This document shows positions 50,158 through 61,240 of a stretch of 64,000 nucleotides of DNA, one piece after another. The stretch's first letter is position 1, and each line of letters starts with the position of its first letter. Both the position numbers and the translations under genes were made by a program. Under the pieces are notes generated by a model. That model was given only the letters and a program-made list of their open reading frames with translations. It was not told the DNA's origin and ran no database searches. This DNA comes from an uncultured Octadecabacter sp. (GTDB lineage Bacteria; Pseudomonadota; Alphaproteobacteria; Rhodobacterales; Rhodobacteraceae): NCBI GenBank assembly GCA_937891785.1, contig CALAGN010000149.1, positions 1-64,000 on the forward strand, read 5' to 3'.

Positions 50158-53100
50158 ATGTGGCAGTTCTGGGTTGATCGCGGCGGCACCTTTACCGATG
50201 TCGTTGCCAAGGCACCCGATGGTCAGTTGCACACGCATAAACTGCTGTCCGAAAACCCCGAAGTTTATCCCGATGCCGCCGTCCATGGCATTCGCGCCTT
50301 GCTGGGTTTAAGCGCGCGCGATCCCATTCCAGCGGGCCAAATTAGTGCAGTCAAGATGGGTACAACAGTGGCCACCAACGCCCTGCTGGAACGCAAAGGC
50401 GAACGCACGTTGCTGCTGATCACCAAAGGCATGCGTGACCTCTTGCGGATTGGTTATCAGAATCGCCCGCGACTTTTTGATCTGCACATTAAGCTGCCGG
50501 AATTGCTTTATGATGATGTGGTTGAGGTGGATGAACGCCTTGATGCGGACGGTGTTGTCGTCGCGCCACTGGACATTGATGCCGCCCGCGCTGCGCTGTT
50601 AACGGCCCATGCTCAGGGATACCGTTCCGTCGCGATTGCCTTGATGCATAGTTACCGTTTTTCGGATCACGAAAAGACGTTGGGCGATATTGCTCGCGCG
50701 GTCGGCTTTACCCAAGTGTCCCTTAGCCATCAGGCCAGCCCGCTGATCAAGATTATCGCGCGCGGTGATACGGCCGTGGTCGATGCCTATCTTTCGCCAA
50801 TCCTGCGGCGCTATGTCGGGCAGGTGGCGGATGCCCTAGGTGCGTCTAGAGGCGGGTGTGAACGGTTGATGTTCATGCGCTCTAACGGCGGGCTGACGGA
50901 TGCGGCGCTGTTTGAAGGGCGTGATGCGATCCTTTCGGGCCCTGCGGGCGGCGTTGTCGGGATGGTCCGGACGGCTGTTGATTTAGGATATGAGAAACTC
51001 ATCGGCTTTGACATGGGCGGCACGTCAACGGACGTCTGCCACTACGCGGGCGAATATGAACGCAGCTTTGAAACCGAGGTTGCAGGCGTGCGGATGCGCG
51101 CACCGATGATGTCGATCCACACGGTCGCGGCGGGGGGCGGGTCGATCCTGTCATTCCGTGACGGGCGTATGCAGGTCGGTCCCGAAAGTGCTGGCGCCAA
51201 TCCCGGCCCCGCTGCCTATCGCCGTGGCGGCCCGCTGACGGTGACCGATTGCAACGTGCTGCTGGGCAAATTGCACCCTGATTTGTTTCCAACGGTTTTT
51301 GGCCCTAACGCCGACCAGCCGCTGGATGTGGATGCCGTGCGTGCGAAATTTGACGATATGGCGCGTGAAATCGGTGGCGGCATGTCCGTTGAAGACATTG
51401 CCGAAGGTTTCCTGCGGATTGCCGTTGAAAACATGGCCAATGCGATCAAGAAAATCAGTGTGCAGCGCGGCTATGACGTGACCAAATACACGATGAACTG
51501 CTTTGGTGGGGCAGGCGGGCAGCATGCTTGTCTCGTGGCCGATGCGCTTGGGATGGAAAGCGTCTTTATCCATCCTTTTGCAGGTGTTTTGTCCGCCTTT
51601 GGTATGGGATTGGCCGACGTGCGCGCCATGCGCGAAATGCAATTTGGCAAAGGGTTTGATGCGCTGGCAGAGGCCAAGGCGAGCCTTGCCACATTGGCAA
51701 CGGATGCCTGCGCCGAAGTCGCTGGGCAAGGCATTGCGGCCGATGAGATCAGCATCGTGACAATGGCGCATATTCGCCCTGATGGCGCGCAACAGACCCT
51801 CGCGGTGCCATTTGGTGCGCCCGTTGATATGGCCGCCGCGTTTGAGGCGGCACACCAGCAACGGTTCGGTTTTATCCCCCAAGGCGCGCGGTTACTTATC
51901 GACATCCTGACGGCCGAGGCGATTGGCGCTACTGGCGAAGCTGTGAATCTGCCCGAACCTGATGGTGCCGCGGGGAAAGAACAGACGCGACCCATGTGGT
52001 CGCAAGGTGCGTTGCATGACGTGCCAGTGGTCGACCGTGATACCATGCGAAGAGGTGACACCGTTCAAGGCCCCGCGATCATCACGGAACCCACGGGCAC
52101 TAATATCCTTGAACAAGGCTGGCAGGCGGAATGTCTGCGCGGTGGCAACCTGATCATACGCCGCACAATCCCCGTGCAGCGCGAAACGGCGATTGGCACG
52201 CGCGTTGATCCGGTCATGCTTGAGGTCTTCAACAACTTGTTCATGTCCATCGCCGAACAGATGGGCGCGACGCTGGCCAACACCGCCTATTCCGTGAATA
52301 TCAAGGAACGCTACGACTTTTCCTGTGCGATTTTTGATGAAGCCGGTGATCTGGTCGCCAACGCGCCGCATGTGCCGGTTCACCTTGGGTCGATGTCGGA
52401 ATCCGTGCGCACCATCTTGCGCCAGAACGCGGGAAAAATACGCCATGGTGATGTGTTCATGATGAACAACCCGTTTAATGGTGGGACGCATTTGCCTGAT
52501 GTGACGGTGATTACGCCCGTGTTCGAAGGGGATCGTATCGTCTACACTGTTGCCAGCCGCGGGCATCACGCTGACATTGGTGGCAAAACACCGGGATCGG
52601 CCCCGCCCGACAGTCGCCATATCGACGAAGAAGGCGTGCTGATCGACAACTTCTTGTTGGTTTCACAAGGGCAATTGCGGGACGGCGAAACGCGCGCGCT
52701 GCTGGCGTCAGGGAAATATCCGTGCCGTAATGTCGATCAGAACATGGCCGACCTATCTGCACAAATCGCCGCCAATGCGACTGGCGTGGCCGAACTGGTC
52801 AAGATCACCCGCCAATTCGGGCTGGATACAGTCCACGCCTATATGACCCACGTGCAGGACAACGCCGAGGAATGCGTGCGCCGTGTGCTGGACGTGCTGC
52901 GCGATTGTGAATTCACTTATCCGCTGGATAGCGGCGACCAGATCAAAGTGGCGATTGCTGTTGATCATGCCAACCGTTGCGCGACGCTGGATTTCACTGG
53001 AACCTCGCCGCAGAACGCGCTGAACTACAACGCGCCATTGGCGATCTGCCGCGCAGTCGTTCTTTATGTGTTCCGGACGCTGGTCGGCAACGATATCCCG

Positions 53101-53727
53101 ATGAACGAAGGCTGCCTAAAGCCGCTGAACTTGATCGTCCCCGAAGGCAGCATGATCAATCCCGCCGCCCCCGCTGCTGTGATTTCCGGCAATACCGAGG
53201 TTAGTCAAGCCATCGCCGACACGCTGTTTGGCGCGCTGGGCGTGATAGCGGGCAGTCAGGGGACGATGAATAATTTCGTCTACGGCAACGACACCTATCA
53301 GAACTACGAAACTATTTGTGGCGGCACCGGTGCGGGTGACGGGTTCGACGGCACAAGTGCCGTGCACAGCCACATGACCAACACCCGCATGACCGATCCC
53401 GAGGTTCTGGAAACGCGCTTTCCGGTGCGGGTCGACGAGTTTTCGATCCGTCAGGGGTCGGGTGGCGCGGGGGCATTCAAGGGCGGGGATGGAATTGTGC
53501 GCCGCTTGCGGTTCCTTGAGCCGATGACGGTGACTGTGCTGACCTCGCACCGCGTTGTTCCGCCTCATGGGGCCGCTGGTGGTGGAACGGGTGCCTTGGG
53601 TGAAAACAGAGTCGTAAGGGTCAACGGGCGTGTCGATCGGCTGCAAGGCAACGACGAAACGCAGGTTGTCGCGGGTGACGTATTCGTGATGAAAACGCCC
53701 GGTGGTGGGGGCTATGGCACACCCTAG
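50158..53727 (+). CDS. 5-oxoprolinase (ATP-hydrolysing), HyuA-HyuB fusion
   Basis: Opens 5-oxoproline to glutamate with ATP, part of glutathione turnover; cytoplasmic. About 1189 residues with both halves fused. The HyuA-like ATPase half shows [14 protein letters not shown] at the N-terminus, [15 protein letters not shown] and [13 protein letters not shown]. The HyuB-like half, from about residue 685, shows [35 protein letters not shown] and [15 protein letters not shown] (50145-50149) is eight bases before ATG 50158, but ATGs at 50143, 50149 and 50155 are also in frame. Hydantoinase activity is the alternative. Confidence 0.92.
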   Translation: MWQFWVDRGGTFTDVVAKAPDGQLHTHKLLSENPEVYPDAAVHGIRALLGLSARDPIPAGQISAVKMGTTVATNALLERKGERTLLLITKGMRDLLRIGYQNRPRLFDLHIKLPELLYDDVVEVDERLDADGVVVAPLDIDAARAALLTAHAQGYRSVAIALMHSYRFSDHEKTLGDIARAVGFTQVSLSHQASPLIKIIARGDTAVVDAYLSPILRRYVGQVADALGASRGGCERLMFMRSNGGLTDAALFEGRDAILSGPAGGVVGMVRTAVDLGYEKLIGFDMGGTSTDVCHYAGEYERSFETEVAGVRMRAPMMSIHTVAAGGGSILSFRDGRMQVGPESAGANPGPAAYRRGGPLTVTDCNVLLGKLHPDLFPTVFGPNADQPLDVDAVRAKFDDMAREIGGGMSVEDIAEGFLRIAVENMANAIKKISVQRGYDVTKYTMNCFGGAGGQHACLVADALGMESVFIHPFAGVLSAFGMGLADVRAMREMQFGKGFDALAEAKASLATLATDACAEVAGQGIAADEISIVTMAHIRPDGAQQTLAVPFGAPVDMAAAFEAAHQQRFGFIPQGARLLIDILTAEAIGATGEAVNLPEPDGAAGKEQTRPMWSQGALHDVPVVDRDTMRRGDTVQGPAIITEPTGTNILEQGWQAECLRGGNLIIRRTIPVQRETAIGTRVDPVMLEVFNNLFMSIAEQMGATLANTAYSVNIKERYDFSCAIFDEAGDLVANAPHVPVHLGSMSESVRTILRQNAGKIRHGDVFMMNNPFNGGTHLPDVTVITPVFEGDRIVYTVASRGHHADIGGKTPGSAPPDSRHIDEEGVLIDNFLLVSQGQLRDGETRALLASGKYPCRNVDQNMADLSAQIAANATGVAELVKITRQFGLDTVHAYMTHVQDNAEECVRRVLDVLRDCEFTYPLDSGDQIKVAIAVDHANRCATLDFTGTSPQNALNYNAPLAICRAVVLYVFRTLVGNDIPMNEGCLKPLNLIVPEGSMINPAAPAAVISGNTEVSQAIADTLFGALGVIAGSQGTMNNFVYGNDTYQNYETICGGTGAGDGFDGTSAVHSHMTNTRMTDPEVLETRFPVRVDEFSIRQGSGGAGAFKGGDGIVRRLRFLEPMTVTVLTSHRVVPPHGAAGGGTGALGENRVVRVNGRVDRLQGNDETQVVAGDVFVMKTPGGGGYGTP

Positions 53728-54308
53728 TCGCGGGCTGCTGCCAGTGCCCCAACGATTGCCAGTGCGCTTTCGCTTGACCAATCCGCATCGCCTTGCAGGC
53801 GTCCGATTTCCTGACCAGTTGGGTCAAGGATCAGCGTCACAGGCAAGCCAAGCACACCCATATCCCGCGCAAGGCTCGAGCGTGGATCAGCGTGCAGCGG
53901 CAAATTGGTGACGCCGATCTCGTCAAAGAAACGTTCCATTGCAGGGCGCGGGTTAGGGCCGGTTGCGATTGTGACGACTGCGATCGTGTCGCCGCCCAAA
54001 GCATCTTGCAAGGCGGACAGTTGCGGCATTTCCTTGCGGCACGGCGCGCACCATGTGGCCCAGAAATTCAGAACGACATACTGCCCCTCATAGTGGTCCA
54101 GCGCGATTTGTTCGCCGTTTTCGTGGGTGAACATGACATTGGAGCCGCGCATTGGTTCGCTGTGGAAATTCAGCTTGCGCATATCGCCCGTCCGCAACTC
54201 GGACAGGGCCGCGATATCGGGGGTTTCAGCCATCGCAGCATTTGCAAGCACGGCAAGGGCCGTATAAAGCAGCGCTGACTTCATTTTCCGTGCCGTCAGT
54301 TCAAACAT
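53724..54308 (-). CDS. TlpA-like thiol:disulfide oxidoreductase
   Basis: Exported thioredoxin-fold reductase, 194 residues with a signal sequence ([15 protein letters not shown]). The active site WCAPC is in [18 protein letters not shown] (~84-101), and the cis-Pro loop is [11 protein letters not shown]. It probably reduces periplasmic disulfides, for example in cytochrome c maturation, or partners with the DsbD-like protein encoded at 31629. Start choice is between ATG 54308 (GGAGGT upstream) and 54284. Head to head with argH across 12 bases, and overlapping the oxoprolinase 3' end by four. Confidence 0.9.
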   Translation of the reverse strand: MFELTARKMKSALLYTALAVLANAAMAETPDIAALSELRTGDMRKLNFHSEPMRGSNVMFTHENGEQIALDHYEGQYVVLNFWATWCAPCRKEMPQLSALQDALGGDTIAVVTIATGPNPRPAMERFFDEIGVTNLPLHADPRSSLARDMGVLGLPVTLILDPTGQEIGRLQGDADWSSESALAIVGALAAARD

Positions 54309-54320
54309 GGGACCTCCGAT

Positions 54321-55709
54321 ATGACCAAATCCTCGAATGCAATGTGGGGCGGACGCTTTAGCGCTGGGCCGGACGCGATCATGGAGGCTATCAACGCCTC
54401 AATCGGGTTCGACAAACGCATGGCGGCGCAAGACATTGCAGGCTCGCGGGCCCATGCGGCGATGTTGGCCGCACAAGGCATCATTAATCCTAAGGACGCC
54501 GAGGCGATTGGGGAAGGCCTCCTCACGGTCTTGTCAGAGATTGAAGCAGGAACTTTCCCGTTCCGCACCGATCTGGAAGACATCCACATGAACGTCGAAG
54601 CGCGTTTGACCGAGATTATCGGGGAACCGGCTGGGCGTTTGCACACGGCGCGGTCACGCAATGATCAGGTTGCCGTCGATTTCCGCCTTTGGGTGCGTGA
54701 CCAGTGTGATGCGGCCGATGGCGCGCTTGCGGCTCTGATGGCTGCGCTGCTCGGTCAGGCCGAGGCTGGCGCTGATTGGGTCATGCCGGGCTTTACGCAT
54801 TTGCAGGTGGCCCAGCCTGTGACTTGGGGCCATCATATGATGGCCTATGTTGAAATGTTCGCCCGTGATCGTGCGCGGTTTGCGGATGCACGGGCGCGGA
54901 TGAATCTGTCGCCGCTGGGCTCCGCGGCGCTGGCGGGCACGTCTTTCCCGATTGATCGCGATGCAACGGCTGCGGCCTTGGGCTTTGACGGGCCGATGCA
55001 TAACTCGCTGGATGCGGTTGCTGATCGTGATTTTGCGCTGGAATTCCTCGCCACTAGTAGCATCTGCGCGATGCACCTTTCGCGCATCGCCGAGGAATTG
55101 GTGATTTGGTCGTCGGCGCAGTTCCGGTTTGTGAAAATGTCGGACAAGTGGTCCACGGGTAGCAGCATCATGCCGCAAAAGCGCAACCCCGACGCGGCTG
55201 AGCTTATCCGCGCCAAGATTGGCCGGATTTTCGGAGCGAATGTGGCGTTGATGACGGTGATGAAAGGTCTTCCGCTGACCTACTCCAAGGACATGCAGGA
55301 AGACAAAGAACAGGTCTTTGATGCCGCTGATCATCTGATGCTGGCGCTGGCCGCGATGACGGGGATGGTTGGTGATATGACCGCCAATCGCGATAGCTTG
55401 CGCGCCGCTGCTGCCACCGGATTTTCCACTGCGACTGACCTGGCTGACTGGCTGGTGCGCGAATTGGGTTTACCGTTCCGCGAAGCACATCATGTGACCG
55501 GCACCCTTGTGGCCAAGGCCGAGGCCGCGAATTTTGACCTGCCGGACCTGTCGCTTGAGGTCATGCAATCTGTGCATGAAGGAATTCGCCAAGACGTGTA
55601 TGACGTGCTTGGCGTTGAAAACTCGGTAGCGTCGCGCGTGTCATATGGCGGCACGGCCCCCGCGCAGGTCCGCGCGCAGGTCGCCCGTTGGAAAGAGGTT
55701 TTGTCATGA
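54321..55709 (+). CDS. argH: Argininosuccinate lyase
   Basis: Last enzyme of arginine synthesis, splitting argininosuccinate to arginine and fumarate; a cytoplasmic tetramer. 462 residues. It begins with [31 protein letters not shown] and [11 protein letters not shown] are conserved blocks, and the fumarase-superfamily signature [11 protein letters not shown] (~278-288) carries the catalytic Ser. Its stop overlaps a small lipoprotein gene (ATGA), an arrangement I recall in other Rhodobacteraceae. Confidence 0.96.
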   Translation: MTKSSNAMWGGRFSAGPDAIMEAINASIGFDKRMAAQDIAGSRAHAAMLAAQGIINPKDAEAIGEGLLTVLSEIEAGTFPFRTDLEDIHMNVEARLTEIIGEPAGRLHTARSRNDQVAVDFRLWVRDQCDAADGALAALMAALLGQAEAGADWVMPGFTHLQVAQPVTWGHHMMAYVEMFARDRARFADARARMNLSPLGSAALAGTSFPIDRDATAAALGFDGPMHNSLDAVADRDFALEFLATSSICAMHLSRIAEELVIWSSAQFRFVKMSDKWSTGSSIMPQKRNPDAAELIRAKIGRIFGANVALMTVMKGLPLTYSKDMQEDKEQVFDAADHLMLALAAMTGMVGDMTANRDSLRAAAATGFSTATDLADWLVRELGLPFREAHHVTGTLVAKAEAANFDLPDLSLEVMQSVHEGIRQDVYDVLGVENSVASRVSYGGTAPAQVRAQVARWKEVLS

Positions 55710-55843
55710 CAAAGTTTTCCGGTTTGATCCTTGTGCTAGCAGTTTTGTCGGCTTGCGGTGCTGATGGCCCGCCGCTTCGCCCTTCTGCAAAGGCGGGTGT
55801 CGCCGCGACAGGCGGCAATTTTACCGTTGGAGTGAATTTTTAA
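55706..55843 (+). CDS. Small lipoprotein between argH and DUF2834 gene
   Basis: 45 residues: [21 protein letters not shown] with a clear lipobox (LSAC, Cys17), then a short tail ending NFTVGVNF. It overlaps argH by four bases at the start, and its TAA shares a base with the next ATG (TAATG), so it is coupled on both sides. Short lipoproteins of this kind commonly follow argH in related genomes as far as I recall. No function is known. Too short to be more than an anchor peptide. Confidence 0.8.
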   Translation: MTKFSGLILVLAVLSACGADGPPLRPSAKAGVAATGGNFTVGVNF

Positions 55844-56160
55844 TGCCCCCATTGCGGATAATTTACCTCGCGCTTGCAATCTGGGGCGCGATCCATCCGA
55901 TGTACTATTTCGTTTCTTGGTTTCGGACCAATAGCTGGGATATCATGGCGATGGTCGATGCCTGGCACGTCAATGCGGCGGGTTCGGGCCTTGTCTGGGA
56001 TCTGACGATTGCGGCGATTACCCTGACAGTGTGGATCATTGCCGAGGTTGCAGTGCGCCGTAACTGGCTGGCCTTGATCGCCATTCCTGCCACGTTCTGC
56101 ATCGGTGTCAGCTGCGGTTTGCCGCTTTATCTTTTCCTGCGCGCAAAGCCTGTTATCTAG
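55843..56160 (+). CDS. DUF2834 family membrane protein
   Basis: 105 residues with about three hydrophobic spans. The YLALAIWGAIHPMYYFVSWF start, a middle VWDLTIAAITLTVWIIAE, and the RNWLALIAIPATFCIGVSCGLPLYLFLR ending fit DUF2834. Function unknown. It lies in the argH-lysA string, 55 bases before lysA, and starts within the preceding lipoprotein's stop. Confidence 0.82.
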   Translation: MPPLRIIYLALAIWGAIHPMYYFVSWFRTNSWDIMAMVDAWHVNAAGSGLVWDLTIAAITLTVWIIAEVAVRRNWLALIAIPATFCIGVSCGLPLYLFLRAKPVI

Positions 56161-56215
56161 GTTCGCCAAAAAGGGTTGGGCTTTGCTGCCGATCTGATAT
56201 GAGCGTTCCGACTGA

Positions 56216-57505
56216 ATGGAAGGCTTGGATTTGGATCATTTCTTGTATCGCGACGGTGTTTTGTATGCCGAAGATGTGCCCGTGGCCGAGATTGCCGCCG
56301 CTGTTGGTACGCCGTTTTATGTGTATTCCACTGCGACGTTGCAACGCCACTTTCGTCTGTTCGACGAGGCTTTGGGTTTTGCCGATCACCTAGTTTGCTT
56401 TGCGATGAAAAGTTTGTCGAATCAGGCCGTTCTAACGCTTTTGGCGCAGGAAGGCGCTGGCATGGACGTGGTGTCGGGTGGCGAATATGCCCGTGCCCGT
56501 GCGGCGGGCGTTCCGGGAGATCGGATCGTATTTTCTGGCGTTGGTAAAACCCACGATGAAATGCGCATGGCGCTGACAGGCGGGATTCGCCAGTTCAACG
56601 TCGAGAGCGAACCGGAAATGCTGGTGCTGAACGAGGTCGCGCTGGAAATGGGTAAAGTTGCGCCGATTACCGTACGCGTGAACCCTGACGTAGATGCCAA
56701 GACCCACGCCAAGATTTCGACCGGCAAAAAAGAAGACAAGTTCGGAATTCCGATCAGCCGGGCCCGCGAAGTTTATGCAATGGCTGCGACGCTAAAGGGC
56801 CTGAAAGTCATCGGTATAGATGTGCATATCGGATCGCAACTGACCCAGCTGGAGCCGTTTGAAGCCGCCTACCGCAAGGTCGCCGACCTGACCGGACAGC
56901 TGCGCATAGACGGGCACGAGATTACCCGCCTTGATCTGGGCGGCGGCCTTGGTATTCCTTATGAACGGTCCAATTCTGCCCCGCCGCTGCCTATCGAATA
57001 TGGTCAGTTAATCGAACGAACGGTGGGACATCTGGGTTGCGAGATCGAGATCGAACCCGGGCGCCTGATTTCCGGAAATTCCGGCATCATGGTTAGCAAA
57101 GTGATCTATGTGAAATCTGGCGAAGATCGCGATTTCCTGATCCTTGACGGCGCAATGAACGATCTGATCCGCCCCGCGATGTATGACGCATGGCACGATA
57201 TCGTGCCGGTAATCGAACCCGTACCGGGGCAAAATCCCGCGCGTTATGATATTGTTGGTCCAATTTGCGAAAGTGGAGATACCTTTGCCAGAGCGCGAGA
57301 TATGCCGGTTGTGGGTGCAGGTGATCTGGTCGCATTCCGGTCGGCTGGTGCATATGGCGCGGTGATGTCGAGCGAATATAACTCACGCCCGCTAATCCCC
57401 GAGGTTTTGGTAAATGGGGATCAATTTGCAGTTATCCGCGCCCGCCCTACCTTTGAGGAAATGATTAATCGGGATACCATTCCCGAATGGCTTGGGTCAT
57501 CCTGA
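56216..57505 (+). CDS. lysA: Diaminopimelate decarboxylase
   Basis: PLP enzyme producing L-lysine from meso-diaminopimelate, 429 residues. The PLP lysine is in CFAMKSLSNQAVL (~61-73). HIGSQLTQLEPF, LDLGGGLGIPY and the C-terminal CESGDTFARARDMP (active-site Cys) and GAYGAVMSSEYNSRP are conserved. The start is uncertain: ATG 56216 is given, but GGAAGG at 56218-56223 is seven bases before an in-frame TTG at 56231 (reading (M)DHFLYRDG), which may be the real start. Confidence 0.94.
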   Translation: MEGLDLDHFLYRDGVLYAEDVPVAEIAAAVGTPFYVYSTATLQRHFRLFDEALGFADHLVCFAMKSLSNQAVLTLLAQEGAGMDVVSGGEYARARAAGVPGDRIVFSGVGKTHDEMRMALTGGIRQFNVESEPEMLVLNEVALEMGKVAPITVRVNPDVDAKTHAKISTGKKEDKFGIPISRAREVYAMAATLKGLKVIGIDVHIGSQLTQLEPFEAAYRKVADLTGQLRIDGHEITRLDLGGGLGIPYERSNSAPPLPIEYGQLIERTVGHLGCEIEIEPGRLISGNSGIMVSKVIYVKSGEDRDFLILDGAMNDLIRPAMYDAWHDIVPVIEPVPGQNPARYDIVGPICESGDTFARARDMPVVGAGDLVAFRSAGAYGAVMSSEYNSRPLIPEVLVNGDQFAVIRARPTFEEMINRDTIPEWLGSS

Positions 57506-57532
57506 TCCGGCCACAATAAATGGAGCGATCAA

Positions 57533-60208
57533 CTGACCCCACGCCTTGATCCCCTTGCGCACCTGCGCGTGCCGGTCTTTGCCACGCAGGTAGGGATGCT
57601 GGCCGAGCGTGTCACTCAGGCGTTCTGGCCGTTCTGGACCGTTTTATTCGCGACGCTCGCGCCGCTGATGATGGGTTGGCAAGACCGCCTGCCAGTCGAG
57701 GTTGTTTGGGGCTTTGGCGTGGTGATGGTGCTGGCGCTGATTGCCGCATCGATCTGCGGTGGGCGTTATTTCACAATGCCCAAACGGGCCGAGGCGATGG
57801 CCCGGGTCGACGCCCGCCTTCCGGGGCGTCCGATTGCGGCGCTTGCCGATCAACAGGCAATTGGCGCTGGCGATCCCGCAAGCGAGGCGATCTGGCAGAC
57901 CCACCTTGAACGCATGGCGGCGCGCAGTCGCGACGCCAAAGCGGTTGCACCTGATTTGCGTGTGGCGTCGCGCGATCGGTATGGCTTGCGTTATGTTGCG
58001 CTTTTGGCGTTTGTGGTCGCGTTCATGTTTGGCTCGCTTTTGCGGGTAGGGTCGGTCGCGGACCTTTCGCCGAATGGCGAGGTTGCGCTGGCCTCGGGTC
58101 CGGTCTGGGAGGGCTGGGTTGCACCGCCCGCGTATACCGGCAAACCAACGCTTTATCTGGCCGATATCCCAGTGGGGGTATTGCGCGTTCCCGAAGGCAG
58201 CACCGTTACCCTACGCCTTTATAGCGACGTGGGCGCCTTGACCGTGCATGAAACCGTGTCGGGCCGCGTGGGTGAAGTAGAAAGCGCAAGTGCGGCGCAG
58301 CAGGCCTTTGTGGTTGAGCAGGATGGGCGGCTTGAAATCGACGGATCGGGCGGGGCGGTTTGGGATGTGTCTGTCATTGCTGACGCCGCCCCCAGTGTCA
58401 GCATCACTGCTCCCATCGAGGCTGATGCCAATGGCCAAATGGCCCAAGCTTTCGTGGCCGAGGATGACTATGCGGTCGTGTCTGGCATGGTCACTATCAC
58501 GCTTGACCTTGACGCTGTTGATCGCCGTTATGGTTTGGCGATTGCCCCCGATCCCATTGATCCGCTGATCCTTGATTTGCCGATGCCCTACACGGGTGAT
58601 CGTGCCAGTTTCCAAGAAACCCTGATTGATAACCTGAGCGAGCATCCACTTGCGAACTTGCCGGTGACGCTGCAATTGCAAGTGACGGATGCACGCGAGC
58701 AGGTTGGCATGGCACCAGCAGAACAGATGACCTTGCCCGGGCGTCGGTTCTTTCAACCCATCGCCAAGGCGGTGATTGAACAGCGGCGGGATTTGTTGTG
58801 GTCCAAGGATAATGACCGACGTGTGCTTCAGGTCTTGCGCGCCCTGTCCCATCGCCCCGGTGATCTGTTTCGTAATGAAACCACTTATCTGCGGACCCGC
58901 CAGATTATTCGCGATCTGGCGAGCTATGAAGAAACCGGCATGACCGACGCGCAGAAGATTGAAATGGCCCAAGCCCTTTGGGATTTGGCCATCCAGCTTG
59001 AGGATGGCAATCTGGCCGACGCCCGTGAACGGCTTGCCCGCGCCCAGGAACGGCTAGCCGAGGCGATGCGCAATGGGGCAAGCGACGAGGAAATAGCTGA
59101 ACTAATGAACGAGCTGCGCGAAGCGATGGATGACTACATGTCAATGCTTGCCCAGAACGCAGAGCCTGCCGAAGACGGTACAGATCAGCCCGACCGGGCC
59201 GAGGGTGACGGGCTTGATGTGTCGCGTGACGAACTGCAAGCGCTCATGGACCGGATCCAAGAGCTGATGGAAGAAGGCCGTATGGCCGAGGCCGCCGATC
59301 TGATGGAGCAGCTGAACGAGCTGATGGAAAACCTGACGGTGACGCAGGGCGAGGGTGGCGACGGCCCCCAGACGCCCGGCGAGCAGTCAATGGAAGAGCT
59401 GGCCGATACGTTGCGTGACCAGCAGCAGCTAAACGACGAAGCATTTCGCGATCTGCAAGAGCAATTCAATCCGGGCCGTAGTGAACAGCCCGATGACCAA
59501 CCCCAACCCGGTCGTGGGCAGCAGGGTGAACAGTCCCAAGGTCAAGAGGGCCAAGGCGAAGACACCCCGCAGCAACCTGGTGATGGAAGCGAGCCCGTCC
59601 AAGACGGGCAAGACGGCGAAGGCATGGGCCAAGGTGACCGCAATGAAGCTGGTCGGCAGGCCGGTGACGGCGCGGGTGGCGAAGGCCAAGCTGGCACGGA
59701 GCAAAGCCTTGCTGACCGTCAAGAGGCTCTGCGCCAAGGCTTGCAGCAATTGCGAGACCGCCTTCCCAGCTTGCCCGGAGAGTCAGGAGAAGAGGCCCGC
59801 CGCGCGCTTGAGCAGGCCGAAGATGCCATGGATGACGCCGAAGATGCTTTGCGGGACGGTGATCTCGCCGAAGCGATTGATCGGCAAGCCGAAGCAATGG
59901 ATGCCTTGCGCGAAGGAATGCGCAATCTCGGTCGTGCACTCGCGGAAAACGACGCGGACCGTCCAGACGAAGGCCAAGGTGGACAGCAGGGTGATGTGAC
60001 CGAACAAACCCAAACGGAGCAACGCGACCCGCTGGGCCGCCAGATTGGCAACACGGGCCAATACGGGTCTGACGAAAACATGCTGCAAGGCGAAGATGTC
60101 TACCGCCGCGCTGAAGAACTGCTAGAGGAGTTGCGCCGCCGGTCCGCCGATCAGGGCCGACCCGAGGTTGAGCTGGATTACCTCAAGCGGCTGCTTGATC
60201 GGTTCTAG
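57533..60208 (+). CDS. DUF4175 (TIGR02302) large membrane protein
   Basis: About 890 residues. Two or three hydrophobic spans lie in the first ~170 residues (AFWPFWTVLFATLAPLMMGW, VVMVLALIAASICGG, YVALLAFVVAFMFGSLLR). A beta-rich periplasmic domain (~175-400) and helical Glu/Arg-rich repeats (ARERLARAQERLAEAMRNG) follow. A long low-complexity Gln/Gly/Asp/Glu linker (~635-720) and a helical C-terminus end it. Function unknown. GGAG at 57522-57525 is seven bases before CTG 57533, giving the N-terminus (M)TPRLDPLAHL; the first standard start is GTG 57569, which has no ribosome binding site. It follows lysA closely. Confidence 0.85.
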   Translation: MTPRLDPLAHLRVPVFATQVGMLAERVTQAFWPFWTVLFATLAPLMMGWQDRLPVEVVWGFGVVMVLALIAASICGGRYFTMPKRAEAMARVDARLPGRPIAALADQQAIGAGDPASEAIWQTHLERMAARSRDAKAVAPDLRVASRDRYGLRYVALLAFVVAFMFGSLLRVGSVADLSPNGEVALASGPVWEGWVAPPAYTGKPTLYLADIPVGVLRVPEGSTVTLRLYSDVGALTVHETVSGRVGEVESASAAQQAFVVEQDGRLEIDGSGGAVWDVSVIADAAPSVSITAPIEADANGQMAQAFVAEDDYAVVSGMVTITLDLDAVDRRYGLAIAPDPIDPLILDLPMPYTGDRASFQETLIDNLSEHPLANLPVTLQLQVTDAREQVGMAPAEQMTLPGRRFFQPIAKAVIEQRRDLLWSKDNDRRVLQVLRALSHRPGDLFRNETTYLRTRQIIRDLASYEETGMTDAQKIEMAQALWDLAIQLEDGNLADARERLARAQERLAEAMRNGASDEEIAELMNELREAMDDYMSMLAQNAEPAEDGTDQPDRAEGDGLDVSRDELQALMDRIQELMEEGRMAEAADLMEQLNELMENLTVTQGEGGDGPQTPGEQSMEELADTLRDQQQLNDEAFRDLQEQFNPGRSEQPDDQPQPGRGQQGEQSQGQEGQGEDTPQQPGDGSEPVQDGQDGEGMGQGDRNEAGRQAGDGAGGEGQAGTEQSLADRQEALRQGLQQLRDRLPSLPGESGEEARRALEQAEDAMDDAEDALRDGDLAEAIDRQAEAMDALREGMRNLGRALAENDADRPDEGQGGQQGDVTEQTQTEQRDPLGRQIGNTGQYGSDENMLQGEDVYRRAEELLEELRRRSADQGRPEVELDYLKRLLDRF

Positions 60209-60211
60209 GCT

Positions 60212-61075
60212 TTAGCCTTCGGGCGCGCTTTCGATCCATGTCAGGATGTCTTGCATCTTGAGGTCCAGCCATAAGCGAGCGTTGTCTACCATCACGACAA
60301 AGCTTGCCAGCGGCTCTTTGATTTGCGGAACTGCGGCGCTGATTCGCGGTTCAAAGACGTAGACGGCGGTCAAAGCGGCAGCGATCAAAACGATCAGCCA
60401 AAACCCGAACCGGAAGCCGCGTTTGCGTTGCCGTCCAGAAACTGCGACCGCCTCGGCCTGATGCCCGCTGCCTTCGCGTTCAGTTGACGACCGTAGCGAC
60501 GAGTTTATTTCTTCGATATCGGGCAGCAATTCGCGGCGTGATGCGGCAGCTGATGAAGCAGCTGATGATGCAGCTATGGCCCCTGATCTGCCGCGCAGGC
60601 GGGCCATACGGTGGCGCGATTCATCGTCACGCTGGTCTTGGGCGCTGGGCGCATCATCAATGCCAAGGTCAGGTTGCGTTTCGAGATCGGGACGAGCCTC
60701 GGCGGCACGGGCTGCTTCTTCGCGGTCTGCCTCTTCGCGCAGAATGCCAGCGACGGCTGGGTCGATCGCGCGGCGCTCGGGGCGTGGGGCTTGCGTCTCT
60801 GTGTGGGTCTCTTGGGGCGCAGGCTCTTCGTGAACTGGGGCGGCATCCGCCGATTGGGGTTCTTCTTCGGGTTCCGGATCAACGACAGGGTCATGCTTTG
60901 CTTCAGCGTCGCGCTGTGGTGGCAGGTCGATGCCTTCCTCGGCGGCTTCGGATGCGCCGGGGTACTCAAACCACGTATGTCCGCAGTTTGAACACTGCAC
61001 ATCACGTCCAGCATTCGGAATTACGTCGTCGGCAACTTCGTATTGTGCCCCGCAATTCGGGCAAATCAGCCGCAT
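60212..61075 (-). CDS. Zinc-ribbon (MJ0042-type) membrane protein
   Basis: 287 residues. The N-terminal zinc ribbon has ICPNCGAQYEV and VQCSNCGHTWFEY (two CxxC pairs, residues ~4-37). A long acidic, Pro/Glu-rich disordered stretch (~45-130), Ala/Ser-rich helix (SSAASSAAASRR), one membrane span near 218-238 (FGFWLIVLIAAALTAVYVF) and a short periplasmic end follow. This matches the MJ0042/zinc-ribbon DUF3426-like proteins. It is divergent from ftsE, as in other Rhodobacteraceae, and convergent with the DUF4175 gene three bases apart. Start at ATG 61075. Confidence 0.87.
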   Translation of the reverse strand: MRLICPNCGAQYEVADDVIPNAGRDVQCSNCGHTWFEYPGASEAAEEGIDLPPQRDAEAKHDPVVDPEPEEEPQSADAAPVHEEPAPQETHTETQAPRPERRAIDPAVAGILREEADREEAARAAEARPDLETQPDLGIDDAPSAQDQRDDESRHRMARLRGRSGAIAASSAASSAAASRRELLPDIEEINSSLRSSTEREGSGHQAEAVAVSGRQRKRGFRFGFWLIVLIAAALTAVYVFEPRISAAVPQIKEPLASFVVMVDNARLWLDLKMQDILTWIESAPEG

Positions 61076-61240
61076 ATTGTTTTCCTTACGCCCGTTAACG
61101 TGCAGTTTTCCTGCGCAGTTTACCATTATTTATCAGGCAAAGACAGAAGCGCAAAGGAATTGCGACTAATATGCGCGTGGTGAGATTGAAACTCGGCTCC
61201 ATTTTGGGCAGAAGGAGTGCAGCAAGCAAAGGGGCACCCT

